Shown here in pieces: positions 48,051-60,615 of a DNA stretch of 64,000 nt (the first letter of the stretch is position 1; the number at the start of each line of letters is the position of its first letter). Location of the stretch: contig JAMKCH010012538.1 in NCBI GenBank assembly GCA_023653785.1, positions 1-64,000 on the forward strand. Direction: 5' to 3'. The notes under the pieces were generated by a model that had not been told where the DNA came from, did no database searches, and was given only the letters and a program-made list of their open reading frames with translations. This DNA comes from Ophioderma brevispina (lineage: Eukaryota; Echinodermata; Ophiuroidea; Amphilepidida; Ophiodermatidae). The translations under genes and the position numbers were made by a program.

Positions 48051-49257
48051 GAGGACCAGCATAAATTTGGATGAGGAATAACTCGGCAAAACTGTGATAA
48101 AGATCAGCAAATTTAGATATGAATGTACACTTTATGACTTGCCTGTACCAGGAGCATTGCAATTCGTTTATCTAAAATGGATAGTATTAAATTTAGGTTA
48201 GAAGTAGAGCAAAATGCCCGCTACAATCCGAGAGGTAAGGTACCTAGGGGAATAACCAGTAACGAACTGTTGTTTTAAATAACATACCCATAAAATGCTA
48301 CAAAATTGAGGTTGTTTACTACTTGTAACTGTATTAGACCGTAAATTTTAATTATAGCAATTAAACACCAATATACCATAAGTGCCCAATCTACACTTTT
48401 AGCACAAAATAGTATTTATTAAATGACAAAAATGTCAGCCAAATGAAATAAAGGGTGAAAAATGAGGGAAAAACAAAACAAGCATGCCTGAGTTACCTCA
48501 GGGAGGGAGGGCGGGAAACAAATTTTGAACCTACTCCATGAAAGGCAGATTGCGATGTGACAAGTAAAAACAAAATAAGAAAAAATGACCCGACCTGAAC
48601 GAGTCTTGTCATTGGCTATAGCCACAAGAAAAAGCACACACCGGATTGGTCAAAACAAATGAAACTAGGACGCCAAAAAGCATAAAGGAAAAGGGATGGA
48701 ATAGACTATTCTTCTCCAGGGGCAAATGCATTTATTTTACTCAGACAAGCTGACATAAATGTTATTATTTGAGTAATATACAGTTGTATCATCAGCAAAT
48801 AAAATAAACTTAAGCAAATTGGAAGTGGAACAAATATCATAACTATGACTAAGTCATCGACAAACTCCACATTACATAAAATTATAAATGCGTGTGGCCG
48901 CAACATGTTTGTTACATTCTGAATGTTATGAAAGTAAAACATGTTTTAAACACAAAACTCAATAACAATATCGATATATTCATTCGGTCATTCAATTTTG
49001 GGTTAAGATTTATAACTCTTTGTGTGCTGCCACAAAATGATGATTGATTAGTTCTAATCCAATGCCTAATTCCATATTTTAAGTGTGTTAAAATGAATGT
49101 TTATAAGCTGTTATTACCAATGGAAACATTCATATGTTAATATTTGTTGCACCACCTGTCATTTTAAAAAAGGAAAATGGTGGTTGGACTTAGATAATCA
49201 TATTGGTGGTTCTGCATGCCGCAAATTTGTAGTTACTAGCACCTCAATTTGGTAAAA

Positions 49258-49453
49258 TGGTGTCTGCAGGTTACTTGATTTCTGGGGTCATATTTAAAAA
49301 AAAATATTGAATTTAGCTTTATGAACTTTTTAGGGACATTAGCTAACAGTCCTATCTTACCTTACAACTAAGAGCGATTAGTCATGTGCTTTTGTTCAAA
49401 ACTAATGGGACCTGGCACCAAGTGTTGCGGTTTTTTTTGGGGGGGGCATACTG
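49258..49453. mobile_element. Solo terminus of the mariner-like family
   Basis: The reverse complement matches 2254-2455 and 3515-3715 (AACACTTGGTG, TTTTGAACAAAAGCAC, GGACTGTTAGCTAAT, AAAAGTTCATAAAG). The outer end is near 49453. No inverted partner was seen within several kb, so this is a truncated copy. Confidence 0.75.
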
Positions 49454-50320
49454 TATATACGAATGTCGTATGCAACAGAATCGTATCGTATCTTAAGCCG
49501 TGAAAATAGCATGCATCAGAACTTAATTTGATATTGATTAACAGTACATATAATATTCATCTTTACATTGCAATATTTGTAACTTCAACATTAATTAAAA
49601 AAGACCAATGATTATGTGCCTATAAAGGTCCCAATTAATTCTCATTCGTATTGATTTAGCACAAGGGAAACTGGAAATACCTGAAACAATCGGAGTCTCA
49701 GAAACGCCTATCCCAATTTATATCGTCCGGAATTAAACTTTGTATCTTGTATTTCGCTCAATGCGGTCGAATGTCTTAATTCGACAATATAAAACCCAAC
49801 ATATTCAAAGCAAATCGTCACTTGTCATTGATATTTACTATCGTTTCTTTAAATCAGTTTGGATATGCTTAAGATGTAAAAACAGAAGGTGAATTAAATC
49901 TATTTCCCCGTTTCCGATACAGTCACAGCTCAACTTGTAAGACTGATAATTGCACGGACAGATTGTGATTGAAATTAATTATACAACAAGGTTTAATCGA
50001 ATACGCCGTAAAACAAACAACTTCTATACGTCATAAAGCTGAGACTAATAAATAGGTTTAATATTGTTTATCGGTCGCGTAGCGACAGTAAACTTTTACT
50101 CGGCCATTGGGGCCGGTTTGTTCGCGGATTTCCGTAAATGTAGGGCGATTTCGGCCGGTGAAAATGGACGTGAAAGTACTGTCATTGCTGGTGTTTGACC
50201 CACTAGAAATTGTCGGTGTAATTTTAGTTAAAATTTTTTTGGTTGATAAAAAAACAGTTGTATTTGTAAAAATTTGTTGTTTTTATTTAAATGGAAAGTT
50301 AGGTTTTGTTGACATGGAGA
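49454..50320. other. Intergenic DNA
   Basis: No gene recognised. The stretch at 50080-50160 is locally GC-rich (GGGGCCGG, TTTCGGCCGG). Confidence 0.4.
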
Positions 50321-50459
50321 TATAAAATTGGATGAGTAAGCCAAGATTAATGGGCGGAGCTATGAGTTGCAAAAAATATTGGGCGAGGACGCAGCGAGCC
50401 CAATATTTTAAAACTCATAGTGAGAACAATAGATTGGGTGTAAATCATCCAATTTATTA
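50321..50459. mobile_element. Foldback MITE, 139 bp
   Basis: Outer arms ATAAAATTGGATGA and TCATCCAATTTATT pair. An inner hairpin pairs CTATGAGTT.CAAAAAATATTGGGC with GCCCAATATTTTAAAACTCATAG around a 13-base loop. No coding. Confidence 0.75.
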
Positions 50460-51189
50460 GTATTCAGTTTGGACCGTATATTTTCACAACTTGGAACCTC
50501 AAACATGTAATGAAGATATACTAGAGTTCAGCTATCACTGTTTGAAAGACGTATCGGGAAAACTCAGGCTTTCTAGAGAGCGGATTTTTTTTCAAAATCG
50601 CGTATATTGTAGTGAAAATAAATGTGTTGCCAAAAAAGGAAATTAGTGACGGTTGATTTTCCCCGATTCCCCCGGGCGATTGAACGTAGGGTAAGTGGGT
50701 AAGAAACACGGTTGGTAATAGCGGGGGTTACCTCGAAGAGCTTCTTGACGGAAATTAACAATGATATCATTGTTGCAGAGCACGAAGGTCGAACCTCAGT
50801 CTATAATTGTGTGGCATTCCCAATGATTATGTTCCTGATTGCTGAAATATTTTTTTGTAGATGATAGATTACTGCAGTTCGCAATTACCTTTTCTCTGAA
50901 GATAGGCAGTGAGTTTACGTGTTTACATTGAAATAATACCCAGAATGCGTGGCGGTAAAAACTAGCGGAAACGTTACACAGCTAATTGGGTGGGATGAAA
51001 TGGTTGGCTTACTCAATGGCTCTGACGAGTTGATTCGTTAAAACTAGGACCCGTGGTCTGGGTGTGATCCCTTAGGCTGATTTTTTTTTTTGGGGGGGGG
51101 AGGATTTCTTGTGTAATGTATTTTTAGAATTTTTTATGTTTGGGAGTAAGAGAGATGTTTTTTCGCATATGACCAGCACAAAAGTCATA

Positions 51190-52070
51190 ATATAGGCCTA
51201 AAGCATACACAAAAGAAATTCACACAAATAAAAAGGAAAAAATAAATAAACAAATGGAAGAAAATAAAGAAAAAGAGCAGTACAAATTAAAATAAAAAAT
51301 AAAGAAAACGAAAAATAATAATAAACAGATGAGCATATAATAACAAATAATTTAAAAATTAAAACCAAATCAAATCCGTGTACACTAGTCTTAGAAATAT
51401 CATTAAAATAAATCGTTAAAATAAAAGAGAAATAATAACATAATAATAGATATTTATATAGCGCCTTCTAAAAAAGGAATAGAAATATAAAATGTATAAA
51501 ATAAATGGAACCAAATAAATTTTTAAAAATCAGTACAAAATAAAGAAAACGACAAAATAATAAAAAATAAAAGCCAAAATGGTAAGAAATAACGGAGGAT
51601 AATAAAAATATTTTAAAAATTAATAAAATCAAAGCACAAAAATATTAATAATATAAATCGTTAAAATGAAAATAAACTTAAACAATTAACACTAAACAAA
51701 ATAAAGATGACTAAATAAGTAAAATAAAACAAAGTAATAAACACAAATACAATTACAAAATTAAAAACCAAAACATTTGAATAAATACATATACATTATA
51801 ACTAAAAAATCGAAATGAAAAATATAATAGAAATAAAATCAACACTAAAATATTAATAAAGTAAATCGTTACAATAAAAATTTGAAATAAACAAATTAAA
51901 GATGACTAAATAGGTAAATAAAAACTTAATAATAAATAAGAAATGAACACATATACAATTACATATTAAAAACAAAATAAACACTATGAATAAAATATAT
52001 ACATTATAAATTAAAAATCAAAATAAACAAAGAATATAATATAAATAAAAAAAAACGAAAGGAATTGTTC
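51190..52070. repeat. A/T-only tract with about 200-bp higher-order repeat
   Basis: Almost pure A and T with AAATAAA words. A phrase AATAAATCGTTA(A/C)AATAAAA recurs at about 51405, 51655 and 51860, and AAGATGACTAAATA at about 51704 and 51900. The tract is therefore not simple sequence but a diverged tandem repeat of about 200 bp. Confidence 0.6.
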
Positions 52071-52119
52071 GCGAAATTGTATTATTGTAAACCCATGGCG
52101 TCATATTCTAAGCAATTGT

Positions 52120-52520
52120 CAAGAAAACTTACAGCTTCAATTCTGGACATCCATTCACATTACAAACCTGGCATGTGTGTATATATCAGACCAAACTAGG
52201 GGCCACCACCAACAGCTACAACAACATCACGGTAGAATTCTCTTACCAGCACAGATTTTTTTCCAAGTGCCATCTGCATCTGGAACACCCCTACCAGCTT
52301 TACTGGGTTCAGCTCAGTCACTGGAGATTTTCCGGAGTCGCCTGAAGCCACTCAAAATCCGCTAGCTAGCCACCCGGACCTTCTTTTTACTTGCACCAGT
52401 CTTTTGTTCCTGCACATCTTTTTGATCTTTGTTCCTGTGACCAAGCACCTTTTTCACCGAGTACAACAATACTCTACTACTGAGTGATGTAATGGTTGGA
52501 AGATAGATAAGATATATAGA
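52120..52520 (+). pseudogene. LINE 3' end (CR1/L2-like)
   Basis: One frame gives STDFFPSAICIWNT (about 52250-52295), the typical SFFP.AI..WN.LP block at the extreme C-terminus of CR1/L2-type polyproteins. A neighbouring frame continues SAQSLEIFRSRLKPLK (about 52308-52356), matching SL..F..RL. A stop follows, then a 3' UTR and a GATAGATAAGATATATAGAT tail ending near 52520. Only the last 100 or so codons are present, as expected for 5' truncation. One frameshift. Confidence 0.75.
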
Positions 52521-53280
52521 TGCGTCCACTTATCATGTCAACAGTCAACATTAAAGAACTTGCAAGTCGCCTGAACATGCACTCACGGAATAACCAATTC
52601 ATTCTTGACATCAATTCAAAACAATCGAAACAAATTGCAGGAAAAATTGCTGTTTCAATTCAACATCCAAATTCCAGTCAACCTCAGTTATCAAACAAAA
52701 ATGGCTCAGAGCGGGAACGATAGGTTATGAACAGAAGCATCACAACCACCGCCAACATGAAACCACTGGCGACCAACAATTTACCAAGCCCCACCCCCCA
52801 ACCAGCCCAAACTGCCAGCAAAACTTGAACCTAGGAAAGCCGCTGAGGAGAACCGCGAAATTCTAGTTTTTAGATCAAAGCACAAGTATTAGCGCAAGAG
52901 GTCGATTAAAAAGCTTCAATAAACACTTCAACTCACTTACTGTCATAGCTATTTTAGTTTTAACAAAGAAAGTATTAATAAGGAGGTGAAGTTATATTCT
53001 TCTGCCTCAATTTCTAAACGACTGTAATTGTGCTAGTTTTTAACTCCGTACGATTAACACTTCAGGAAGACTCTTACAATGCTGTAGGGTTGGCATTGTA
53101 TTTCCCACTTGTGCTTTACATAACTTAGGCAAACCAGAATGCAAATGGGCCGGTCCTTCCGTTACCAAGCTTCCTTTATGCAAGATTTATTAACGAACAA
53201 AGTGTTTTATTTGAAAAAAAGTATCTGAACTTGTGTAAAACGACATTAGCTATCAGCGGAACCCAGTTTCAGACCGTTTA
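52521..53280. other. Intergenic DNA
   Basis: No gene recognised. The open frame at 52520-52723 follows the LINE tail and has no motif. Confidence 0.4.
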
Positions 53281-53525
53281 GTTGCACCCCATACAGGTTT
53301 TGGTACCATTTTGAGATGTACCAATGTGTTGAAAATGCACGATTTTATGTTTAAAACTTGATTTGGTGTATTTTCATTGAAAAAAGTCTATGAAAATGGT
53401 AAAAAGTGCTGGTTCCGCCTTTTGACACTTTTTATGCTCGAAACAAGCAGATTTCTAAATCTGCACTTAATGGTTACAAGCTTTAAAATGGGTACCAAAA
53501 AATCGTGTCCGCAGGGGGGTGCAAC
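53281..53525. mobile_element. MITE, 245 bp, GTTGCACCCC termini
   Basis: GTTGCACCCC ... TTTTGGTACC.ATTTT at 53281 is mirrored by AAAATGGGTACCAAAA ... GGGGTGCAAC ending at 53525. Extra bases sit between the matched blocks on the right. No ORF. Confidence 0.7.
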
Positions 53526-55321
53526 GAAAAATGACAAATAAGGCTCTTTCAAATTCATTCTGAGAGCCTAATAGTAGATGCATGAATTATGGAGATCATT
53601 GTATTTAATTAAAAAAATTCTTCCGTTTTGCATGGTTGAAAGTCCAAATTACAGAAGCAGGATATTCCTTCCGTTACCGTGAAATGCCTTCGCATTAGAT
53701 GATCTAACTCGATTCGCGCTGAGATGGAAAGCTGGGGAAAAGTTTTGGGTCATATCCATTACGTGAAATAGGGAAGAAGCATCTTAATTTATCCAATATA
53801 AGTTCAGTTCGCTGCCTACAATAGAAACTATTTATCAATGTGCTTCCAAACTATTAAGAACAAAGTTGGACCATCTATGAGGGGGTATTGACTATTGATT
53901 TTCGTATTAGCTGTATTTGTTTAAGTGATGTAGGAAAGTAATGATTGAGGAACCATATCCATTGTGCGGGGACCGCGCCACACCATCGCTAACCATAATC
54001 GGAAATCAATAGCGCACCTGCTTATACGGGTAGTGTTCACATTTTAACGTACGTTACTTTTACCGTGGGACCCTCTATACACGAATCCGACGGCGACTAT
54101 TCGCCCCTACGCCGTGGGCGGCCCACTCACCATCCGCCATGACGGGGGGCATCTTGCAGTTCTCGTTATACACCGCGTTTACGTTGTAGTGTTACCACAA
54201 AGAAGCGATCATTTTGATCCGGTTATGACGGCAAAACCAAACACTATTTCAATGTTATCCTTTGTATATCATCATGGGCTGCTCAGGAAAAAATGTAAAT
54301 TCTTGGCCTGCACAAGATTGGATTAAAAAGTTACAAAAAAGGGACACGAACTGCGTGCGAATTCACTCGCTTAATGACACAAATATGAAACAATCATCGT
54401 ATCCATTTCAGTTCTAATATAACCACATTGTAAACTCGCCGGTCATTGTCACGTGTTACTGATGGTCCAGGCGTAGCACATTCAGGCACAAACGAACTAA
54501 TTTTGTTCAGTTCCGAAATCGATCAAATTGGGCACGGAAGGGGTCCTTTCTAAAAAAAACCAACAACCGCATCGGAGATGTCACGTATTCAGCAAATACG
54601 ATCGGTATTTGGGAACTATTCAAGTTTTAACGCTACACGGAATTATCAAATTCTATTGTTACTTTTTTGTTTTGTCTGGATGTTTGAATTTTACGAAAAA
54701 TTATTTTTATCACGCGGCGGTTTATTACCCAATTTTAACCACGTATTCTAACCATAAGCGTTTCATATCAGTCACGCAAAGTGGGCGAGATTAAACCTTC
54801 AATTTTACAACAACAGTAAGACACTTGCCCGGGATTCCAGTTTAGGCCAGTCCCCTGAACTCATCATTCCAGAAATCCATGGAAATAACCGGTGAAATTT
54901 GTTAAAATTGCCAAAAAAAGGTAGGTTGTAATTTATCTTATTATCATGATTATGACTATTATTTCGTTCGTTAAACAATATGCGGCGTGTTGGGTACTGT
55001 GTCATGTGTGTTTGGTGGCAGGATGCCCCACAGTAATGGCGGCGACGTTAGAGTTGGTGTCTTTGGAGGCTTCCCCGTCGGATTCGTGTATAACTTCTAT
55101 TGTTTTGACCACTGCCACATCGTTTATCGACCGATAGAGCACACAGTTTAAGAACGGCCACGGACTAGGAATCTGGAAAGTTTAATTTGCTTTGCGCCCC
55201 TCACAAAAAGCTCTCACCCGTAAAAACGTACAGGTTGTCCCTATATCAGCGCGAATCGAGTATACATAAGAAGAAACTTTACATCGAACGGTGATTGTCA
55301 ATCAAAGAACGAAGAAAGTAA
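53526..55321. other. Intergenic DNA
   Basis: No gene recognised. GCGAATCGAGTATA at about 55250 also occurs at about 22391. Confidence 0.4.
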
Positions 55322-55760
55322 TGGCTATTCCAGAAAAATATTGCCCTCACCCCCATAGAGGGCAAAATGTTGTTCAAAAAATATTGGAGTTCCTGGCTAT
55401 TTCCATGAATTATCTGAAATTCCAGACGCTACCTTACGTAAATTACAAAGACGAATTTTGCCACTAACTTTCGTAAATTCCAGGAATTCCTAAACTACCA
55501 GTAAAATAACATGAATTCCTAGAGGATTATGGTTAGGGTGATGAGGGCGTTGACAATATTGGTTTTTTTTGTTGGAATTTACCTCTGAAAATCGTAAAAA
55601 CGCTGGAATTCCGTCACCCTATATACCTAAAATGACTGAGGAATTGCATACCTCGTATTAGCATAAATCTTTGGAATTTCCAGCTTTCAAAAAGTGCACC
55701 AAAAGTCGGGGGATTCCGGCGGCCCTCTATGGGGGGGGGATTTTTTTCGGGAATAGCCCA
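55322..55760. mobile_element. MITE, 439 bp, TGG(G)CTATTCC termini
   Basis: TGGCTATTCCAGAAAAA ... CCCCCATAGAGGGC at 55322-55363 is mirrored by GGCCCTCTATGGGGG ... GGGAATAGCCCA ending at 55760. GGGCTATTCC-type MITEs are common in marine invertebrate genomes. The interior is rich in GAATTCC and TTCCAG words. No ORF. Confidence 0.8.
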
Positions 55761-56770
55761 ATAAACATACTGCAATGTTACAAATGTAACAAATGGCAAT
55801 TATAAAAAATACAAGTACTTGAAACCCCATGATATACGGGATAACTTGTTGGGTCAATCAAGAAAGTAGAAGTCAAGCTATAATTTAAAGAGTCCTTTCA
55901 CGGAAGGTTAAATTTATATTGCACGGAGTCAGGACTTTTGTTTGTACTCCCCAAGATAATCCAAGCATGCGAAGAAAATAATACTTGCACTCATTCACCA
56001 AAAATTCAGGGTGATTTTGTTTGTAAACTTCTGCATGTATGGGTTGTTCTGGAAGACAAGTTGGCCAAGATAAATCTCATGACTCCTGGGCAAGCGCCCC
56101 TCACACAGGACCTGCGTTTGAAAAACAGCTTCATTGGAAAAATGTCTATTGAATTTTGTTACAGTGAGCCTGTTAAGATGTTTGGAAGGACTTGGTAATA
56201 GGAGATTGTTTCTTTGTAAAATCCTGGGTCACCATCATCTGAAAATTGCTTGGCAAAAAGGCCCTTGTCAAAAGGAGAGTTTTATATATATATAAGTTCC
56301 CAGTTAAGTTCCATTCCAACTCCATTGAAATGCAGTGAAAAATGAATTGAAGCCCATCTCTGAATTCAATGCATTTGCTCCATCGTTACAAATTGCATTG
56401 CGCCGCTTGCTGTGTTGAGTCAGAGATTGGTTTCATCCATGTGGCTGCACTGCATCTTAGGTGTTCTGCAAACAAGCAATTACAAATACATATCCTCAGA
56501 TTACATCATCATCATTAATTTATGTATAGTGGTCCTCCTAAGTTGTCTGAAAGAACAGTTTAAGACCACAGCCTGCCATGTCTTTGAAAGCTCCTGGGTC
56601 ACTTTATCTATAAAATATGATTTGGAAAGAAGTCCTTATAAAGATTGAGCTCAGCTCCTAGTTTGAGTGAACTGTTTGACGATTGGTTTCATTCTTAGCA
56701 GTGTTTTACGAGCGTAAAAACAGTCCAATACAAGATAATATATCCTCTGAATAATGGCTTACTGCATTTT
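55761..56770. other. Intergenic DNA with weak internal repetition
   Basis: GATTGGTTTCAT recurs at 56425 and 56682 and CCTGGGTCAC at 56224 and 56591. The spacings do not agree, so no unit is defined. The open frame 55938-56198 has no motif. Confidence 0.4.
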
Positions 56771-57128
56771 GCGCAACCGAAACGAAAAGAAAAAGGCTCA
56801 ATGCGACCCATTGGATTACAGCTTTATTCCGTATATACATTTTATACACGAATTCCGGTTTGCACATTCCAACCCATCACTGGAAGCCATAGCTGGGGTG
56901 CATACTGCTTGAATTCACCCAAAGTGAAGAGTAAGTGTAGCTTTGAATTATACTTAAGCAAAGCGCTTGGTCAGACGGTACAAAAGAATGTGGGTAGGGT
57001 TTGGGTTGGATGCCCCCCGTAATGGCGGATCAATTCTGTCTATCATTTGGCTGGTCGGATTTCTCTATATGACGGGAATAAAGCATTGTAATCCAATGGG
57101 TGCACTGGCCGATTTCGTTTCGTTGCAC
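56771..57128. mobile_element. MITE, about 360 bp, CCCATTGGATTACA arms
   Basis: Left arm GCAACCGAAACGAAA ... CCCATTGGATTACA ... GCTTTATTCC (56773-56830) is mirrored by GGAATAAAGC ... TGTAATCCAATGGG ... TTTCGTTTCGTTGC (57075-57126). No ORF of its own. The open stretch 56801-57022 lies inside and is not supported. Confidence 0.75.
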
Positions 57129-57136
57129 GAAAAGTT

Positions 57137-57166
57137 TACGTAAGAATCAGTATACATTCTTACGTA
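57137..57166. repeat. Hairpin, 11-bp arms
   Basis: TACGTAAGAAT and ATTCTTACGTA around an 8-base loop, immediately outside the MITE above. Confidence 0.75.
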
Positions 57167-57794
57167 TGGCCCTTTAAGTTTAAGCTTTGGTTATTTTATA
57201 TGAGTATTACTGTTCAGAATTTTGAAGCGTTGACACGCATCATGCTAATAAAACAAGCCCAAGATGAGTGAGTACACCATGTGAGTATTCCGCATATATA
57301 TCTCTCGATCTCTTCACTCTCCCCTCTATCTTCTCCAATATTTATCAGAAATTCATGATATTTCCAAGGGTTATGTGAGAACTTACATGACATATATCTT
57401 ATTGGGTAATCTAATGTGAACAATCGGGCCACAAAAATGGCAACTTGAAAGACGTGATCATTATGATCATTTATCATTTCTGTGTTAAAGATAACGTATT
57501 TTCTGTTTCTGAGTTTCAATGTGCGACGGGTTGCTTGTATATTTTTGCCTTGTAAGGAGTAGATATTGGAACTGAGTCCCTACAAAAAGAAATGTTTAAA
57601 GATACAAGTAAATATAAGGTGCGAACAAATATTATCTTTCTGTAAACACTCATACATTAAAAAGATTTGTACACTATTGTTCTATAAAAGTGGTTCACAT
57701 TGAGTTTCAAAGAAATCGTGAAATATGGTAATGATTCGATTTCTTTTCAGGCAATTTCCTAAAAATTATTACAATCGCTTACACTTAATGCATC

Positions 57795-57905
57795 TTGACA
57801 TATTTAAGCAATAATATCACATTTTGTAAAGAGCGCCCCAAATTTTTCAAAAAATTTTGACATTTTACAGTTGCATTGGTAACTGGTTAATGGTAGGGCT
57901 CAAAA
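57795..57905. mobile_element. Terminal fragment of the GAGCGCCCC family
   Basis: AAAGAGCGCCCCAAATTTTT ... TTTTACAGTTGCATTGGTA matches the end of the element at 63398-63947. No partner end nearby. Confidence 0.6.
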
Positions 57906-58989
57906 TTTTACGTGTCGCAAAAACGCAGGAAGGACATCGCCAGATAAGGAGAGAAGGAGGCCCACTATAATCATAATATTTATATTTCATCATCAATTTG
58001 GAGTTGGTGTTTGGACAACTACTTTATCATATAACGCAAGGTGTTTTGTTATCCCCAAAAATACCCATGTATCAAGAAAAAATGAGAAAAGTATGAAGAA
58101 ACTTCAGGGGCATGCTCTCTGGAAAAAGCAAAGCTTTAGAGATGCTCAATTTCAATGACCATTTATTACTTTTACTCATATGAAGAAAAAGCGAAGATGT
58201 TGCATAAGCTGCCCTTTTGTCATGGAGCTGGTAAGTGACGCCTATAGATTTCGACCTTTTGTCCTTAATAAGCCTACAAAGAGGCTTTTGTACATGCATG
58301 ATTTTTGGCAGCCCTTTATACCAATACCCAAATACGTATGCTGCTAAGATTGATATAACCGTCTTCACACCAAGCAGACTCTGGAATTACAACACAATGA
58401 TCCATGACCGCGCTATTTATATCATGAGCAACTAACTCAATGGCCAGTTCAATAGCTTTCATTCACCATTGTATTGAGAAAATACATCCCCGTATTTTAT
58501 AGTAGATTCAACCCATCGTGTCACCCTTAGTCCTTTTTCCAAAGGTATGGGCAATGAAATGAGGGGCATGTGCCGTAAGTAGAAATGAAAATACGCCGCA
58601 CAAAATCTATTGAAAACATGTTGTATGATAGCAGAGAAAAATCAATTCTATGCTCAATGAAAGACATTCAGTCAAACGTTAAGCGCATTTGTAGCTACAC
58701 TAATCTACAACACATTATAATTGTATTGCTTCAATAGTATGCAATGTAACCGGCGAGTTGAATAGTAAAACTGACGTTTGGCGCCCGTCCCGTGTGTTTT
58801 GGAAACGAAGGTATACCAAAGGGTCTTTGCACACTCTATGCAAAATGTCGTAAACATTTTTGCAGTTAGGCCAGATTTATCTCAATTCGTCATGCAACAG
58901 GTGAAACCGAGCAAATACTCCATCGCTCCCAAACTAATCGACGATGTCCAAAATTGTCCCCTGGTGACCACGATGGGGTGAATCTACTA

Positions 58990-59205
58990 TAGTATGATTT
59001 ATGGTACCCAGGACATGCATGGTAGTCCGGTGGCTCGACACCAATGACTTTGCAAAGGTCCACACAACAATTTTTTGATGGTTTCTAGGCAAAATGACCT
59101 GCTGATTCAAGATCTGCATGATGCCACTTGGCTCATTGAGGCAATTGTTGAGATAGGAAGGGGGTAATTTAACAGGGGGTAAAATTTGAAATTGTTTCAT
59201 GTAGA
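58990..59205 (-). repeat. Inverted repeat, arm A
   Basis: The reverse complement matches 59555-59770: CAAATTTTACCCC.TGTTAA, GTGGCATCA, GAAACCATCAAAA.ATTGT and TGTGGAC.{C/T}TTGC. The arms are about 215 bp and separated by about 350 bp. Confidence 0.75.
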
Positions 59206-59247
59206 TTTGAAATAGCTAGAAGTGTTTATCTTGTCCTAAGGTTTATT

Positions 59248-59275
59248 AAAAAAGGTATAGTTTGCTATACCTGCA
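59248..59275 (+). mobile_element. Solo end of the AAAAAAGGTATAG MITE family
   Basis: AAAAAAGGTATAGTTTGC at 59248, preceded by ATT as in the complete copy at 41824. It lies between the two inverted arms. Confidence 0.65.
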
Positions 59276-59554
59276 AACCGTTGTTTGTTTGTACACTACA
59301 GACCAAAAATTTGTTCAATGGTCATCATGGGGATTAATATTTACAACGTCCGTTTTGTTTTCAAATTTGGTTTCAAATTGTTTGCCTATAGGAATGTTTT
59401 AAAACAGAAAATAAACATTTTACCTCCATGTCAATCATTGCCTAAGGTATCTAAAGAGGACTAAAAATGATTAAACCCCATAGACCCTGTGGACCTTCTC
59501 CATTATTTCCCACTTTATTATACCAAAAGTCCAACAAAGTGTGTAGTGAAGCAT

Positions 59555-59770
59555 TACAAATTTTACCCCTGTTAATTTACTTCTTCTTTCCCTTACCCTA
59601 TCTCAAAATGCTCAAGGAGCCCAAAGTGGCATCAGCCAGATTTAGAGTCAGTAGGTCAATCTTGCATAGAAACCATCAAAATATTGTGGTGTGGACTCTT
59701 GCGTCAAGGTCACATACAAGGTTCTTTGGGCCGAGCACCAGACTAGGTCAGGTGTTGTTAAAATGTGCCC
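59555..59770 (+). repeat. Inverted repeat, arm B
   Basis: Partner of 58990-59205. The long open frame at 59467-59946 crosses this arm. The same frame is partly open in the other arm (RNHQNIVVWT against RNHQKIVVWT), which could be a trace of former coding, but no family is recognised. Confidence 0.7.
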
Positions 59771-60189
59771 ATCCAATGCTACTGAACAGAGCCCTTGGTA
59801 ATTACATCCTTACCAATAGTATTTTGTATGTAAAAAGTTTGTTGTTGTTTTTGGCAATTCCATTTAGTGTTCCGGCCCACCAAAAACAAAAATCAAAAAT
59901 GAGGTCTTCCACCCCAAGAACAACGCCACTCACCTTATGTTGCTAAATATATGCGCACATCCTGGAAAGCGGCCATTGTGGTTCTTTGGGGAGGGGGGGG
60001 GGGGTTGTCAACTATGGAAATTTTAATTAACCCTTGAAGCCTGATATAACTTTACATAAACCCGACTTTTAGGGCATTTATGTAAAGTGGGAATTTGTTG
60101 AAAATCAGCAAAAGGTAATTTGGAGCATGACGCTTTATTATGCAAACGTTTCAAGTTCATCCGTTCTCATAAACTATAGAGGGCGTCCT

Positions 60190-60615
60190 TCATTCCCTTA
60201 TCGCGATGTCCTTTTGTCATTAGAATAATTAATATCGGAGATCTCCGATAATAAGTAAACGGCTGCTGCAACGGCCTTCCCAATAATATGAAGGTAGCGG
60301 GAAATAGCGTCATGTACGTACCTGCGCTCATCCATTAGTTGTTTTTTAATTGGTTCAGGAAAGTCAAGTTACGTCATTTTTTGATGTGGCACTATTCATC
60401 ATGGATGGCCATAAACTTAGGCATTCCATCTCTGCCGTAAGTAAAATCCTGGGAATCCCAAGTCTGTAAAAATCGCTTATTTGAAGATATACGAATTTTT
60501 TAGCATTCCCGTTCGCAGATGTAGTTTCCAGGCAATTCCCACATAACTGTGCAAAAATATTCAAATTTGAAAATGGTGCGCTCTTCAAAACGTGCTGCTA
60601 TTGCTTATCAAGTTT
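60190..60615 (-). mobile_element. Second copy of the GAGCGCCCC family
   Basis: Aligns with the reverse complement of 63398-63947: AACGGCTGCTG.AACGGCCT, CATGTACGTA, CATCATGGATGGCCATAAAC, AAAATCGCTTATTT, GTGCGCTCTTCAAAACGTGCT. The end near 60615 is GCTATTGC. The other end is eroded. Confidence 0.75.

Noticed and set aside
55938..56780. 250-bp tandem duplication based on GATTGGTTTCAT and CCTGGGTCAC
   Set aside because: The two word pairs give different spacings (257 and 367), so no consistent unit exists.
59467..59946. Longest open frame in the window, 159 codons, plus strand
   Set aside because: No recognised domain, crosses an inverted repeat arm, and its length is near what chance allows in 64 kb of AT-rich DNA. 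Kept only as a note under the repeat.
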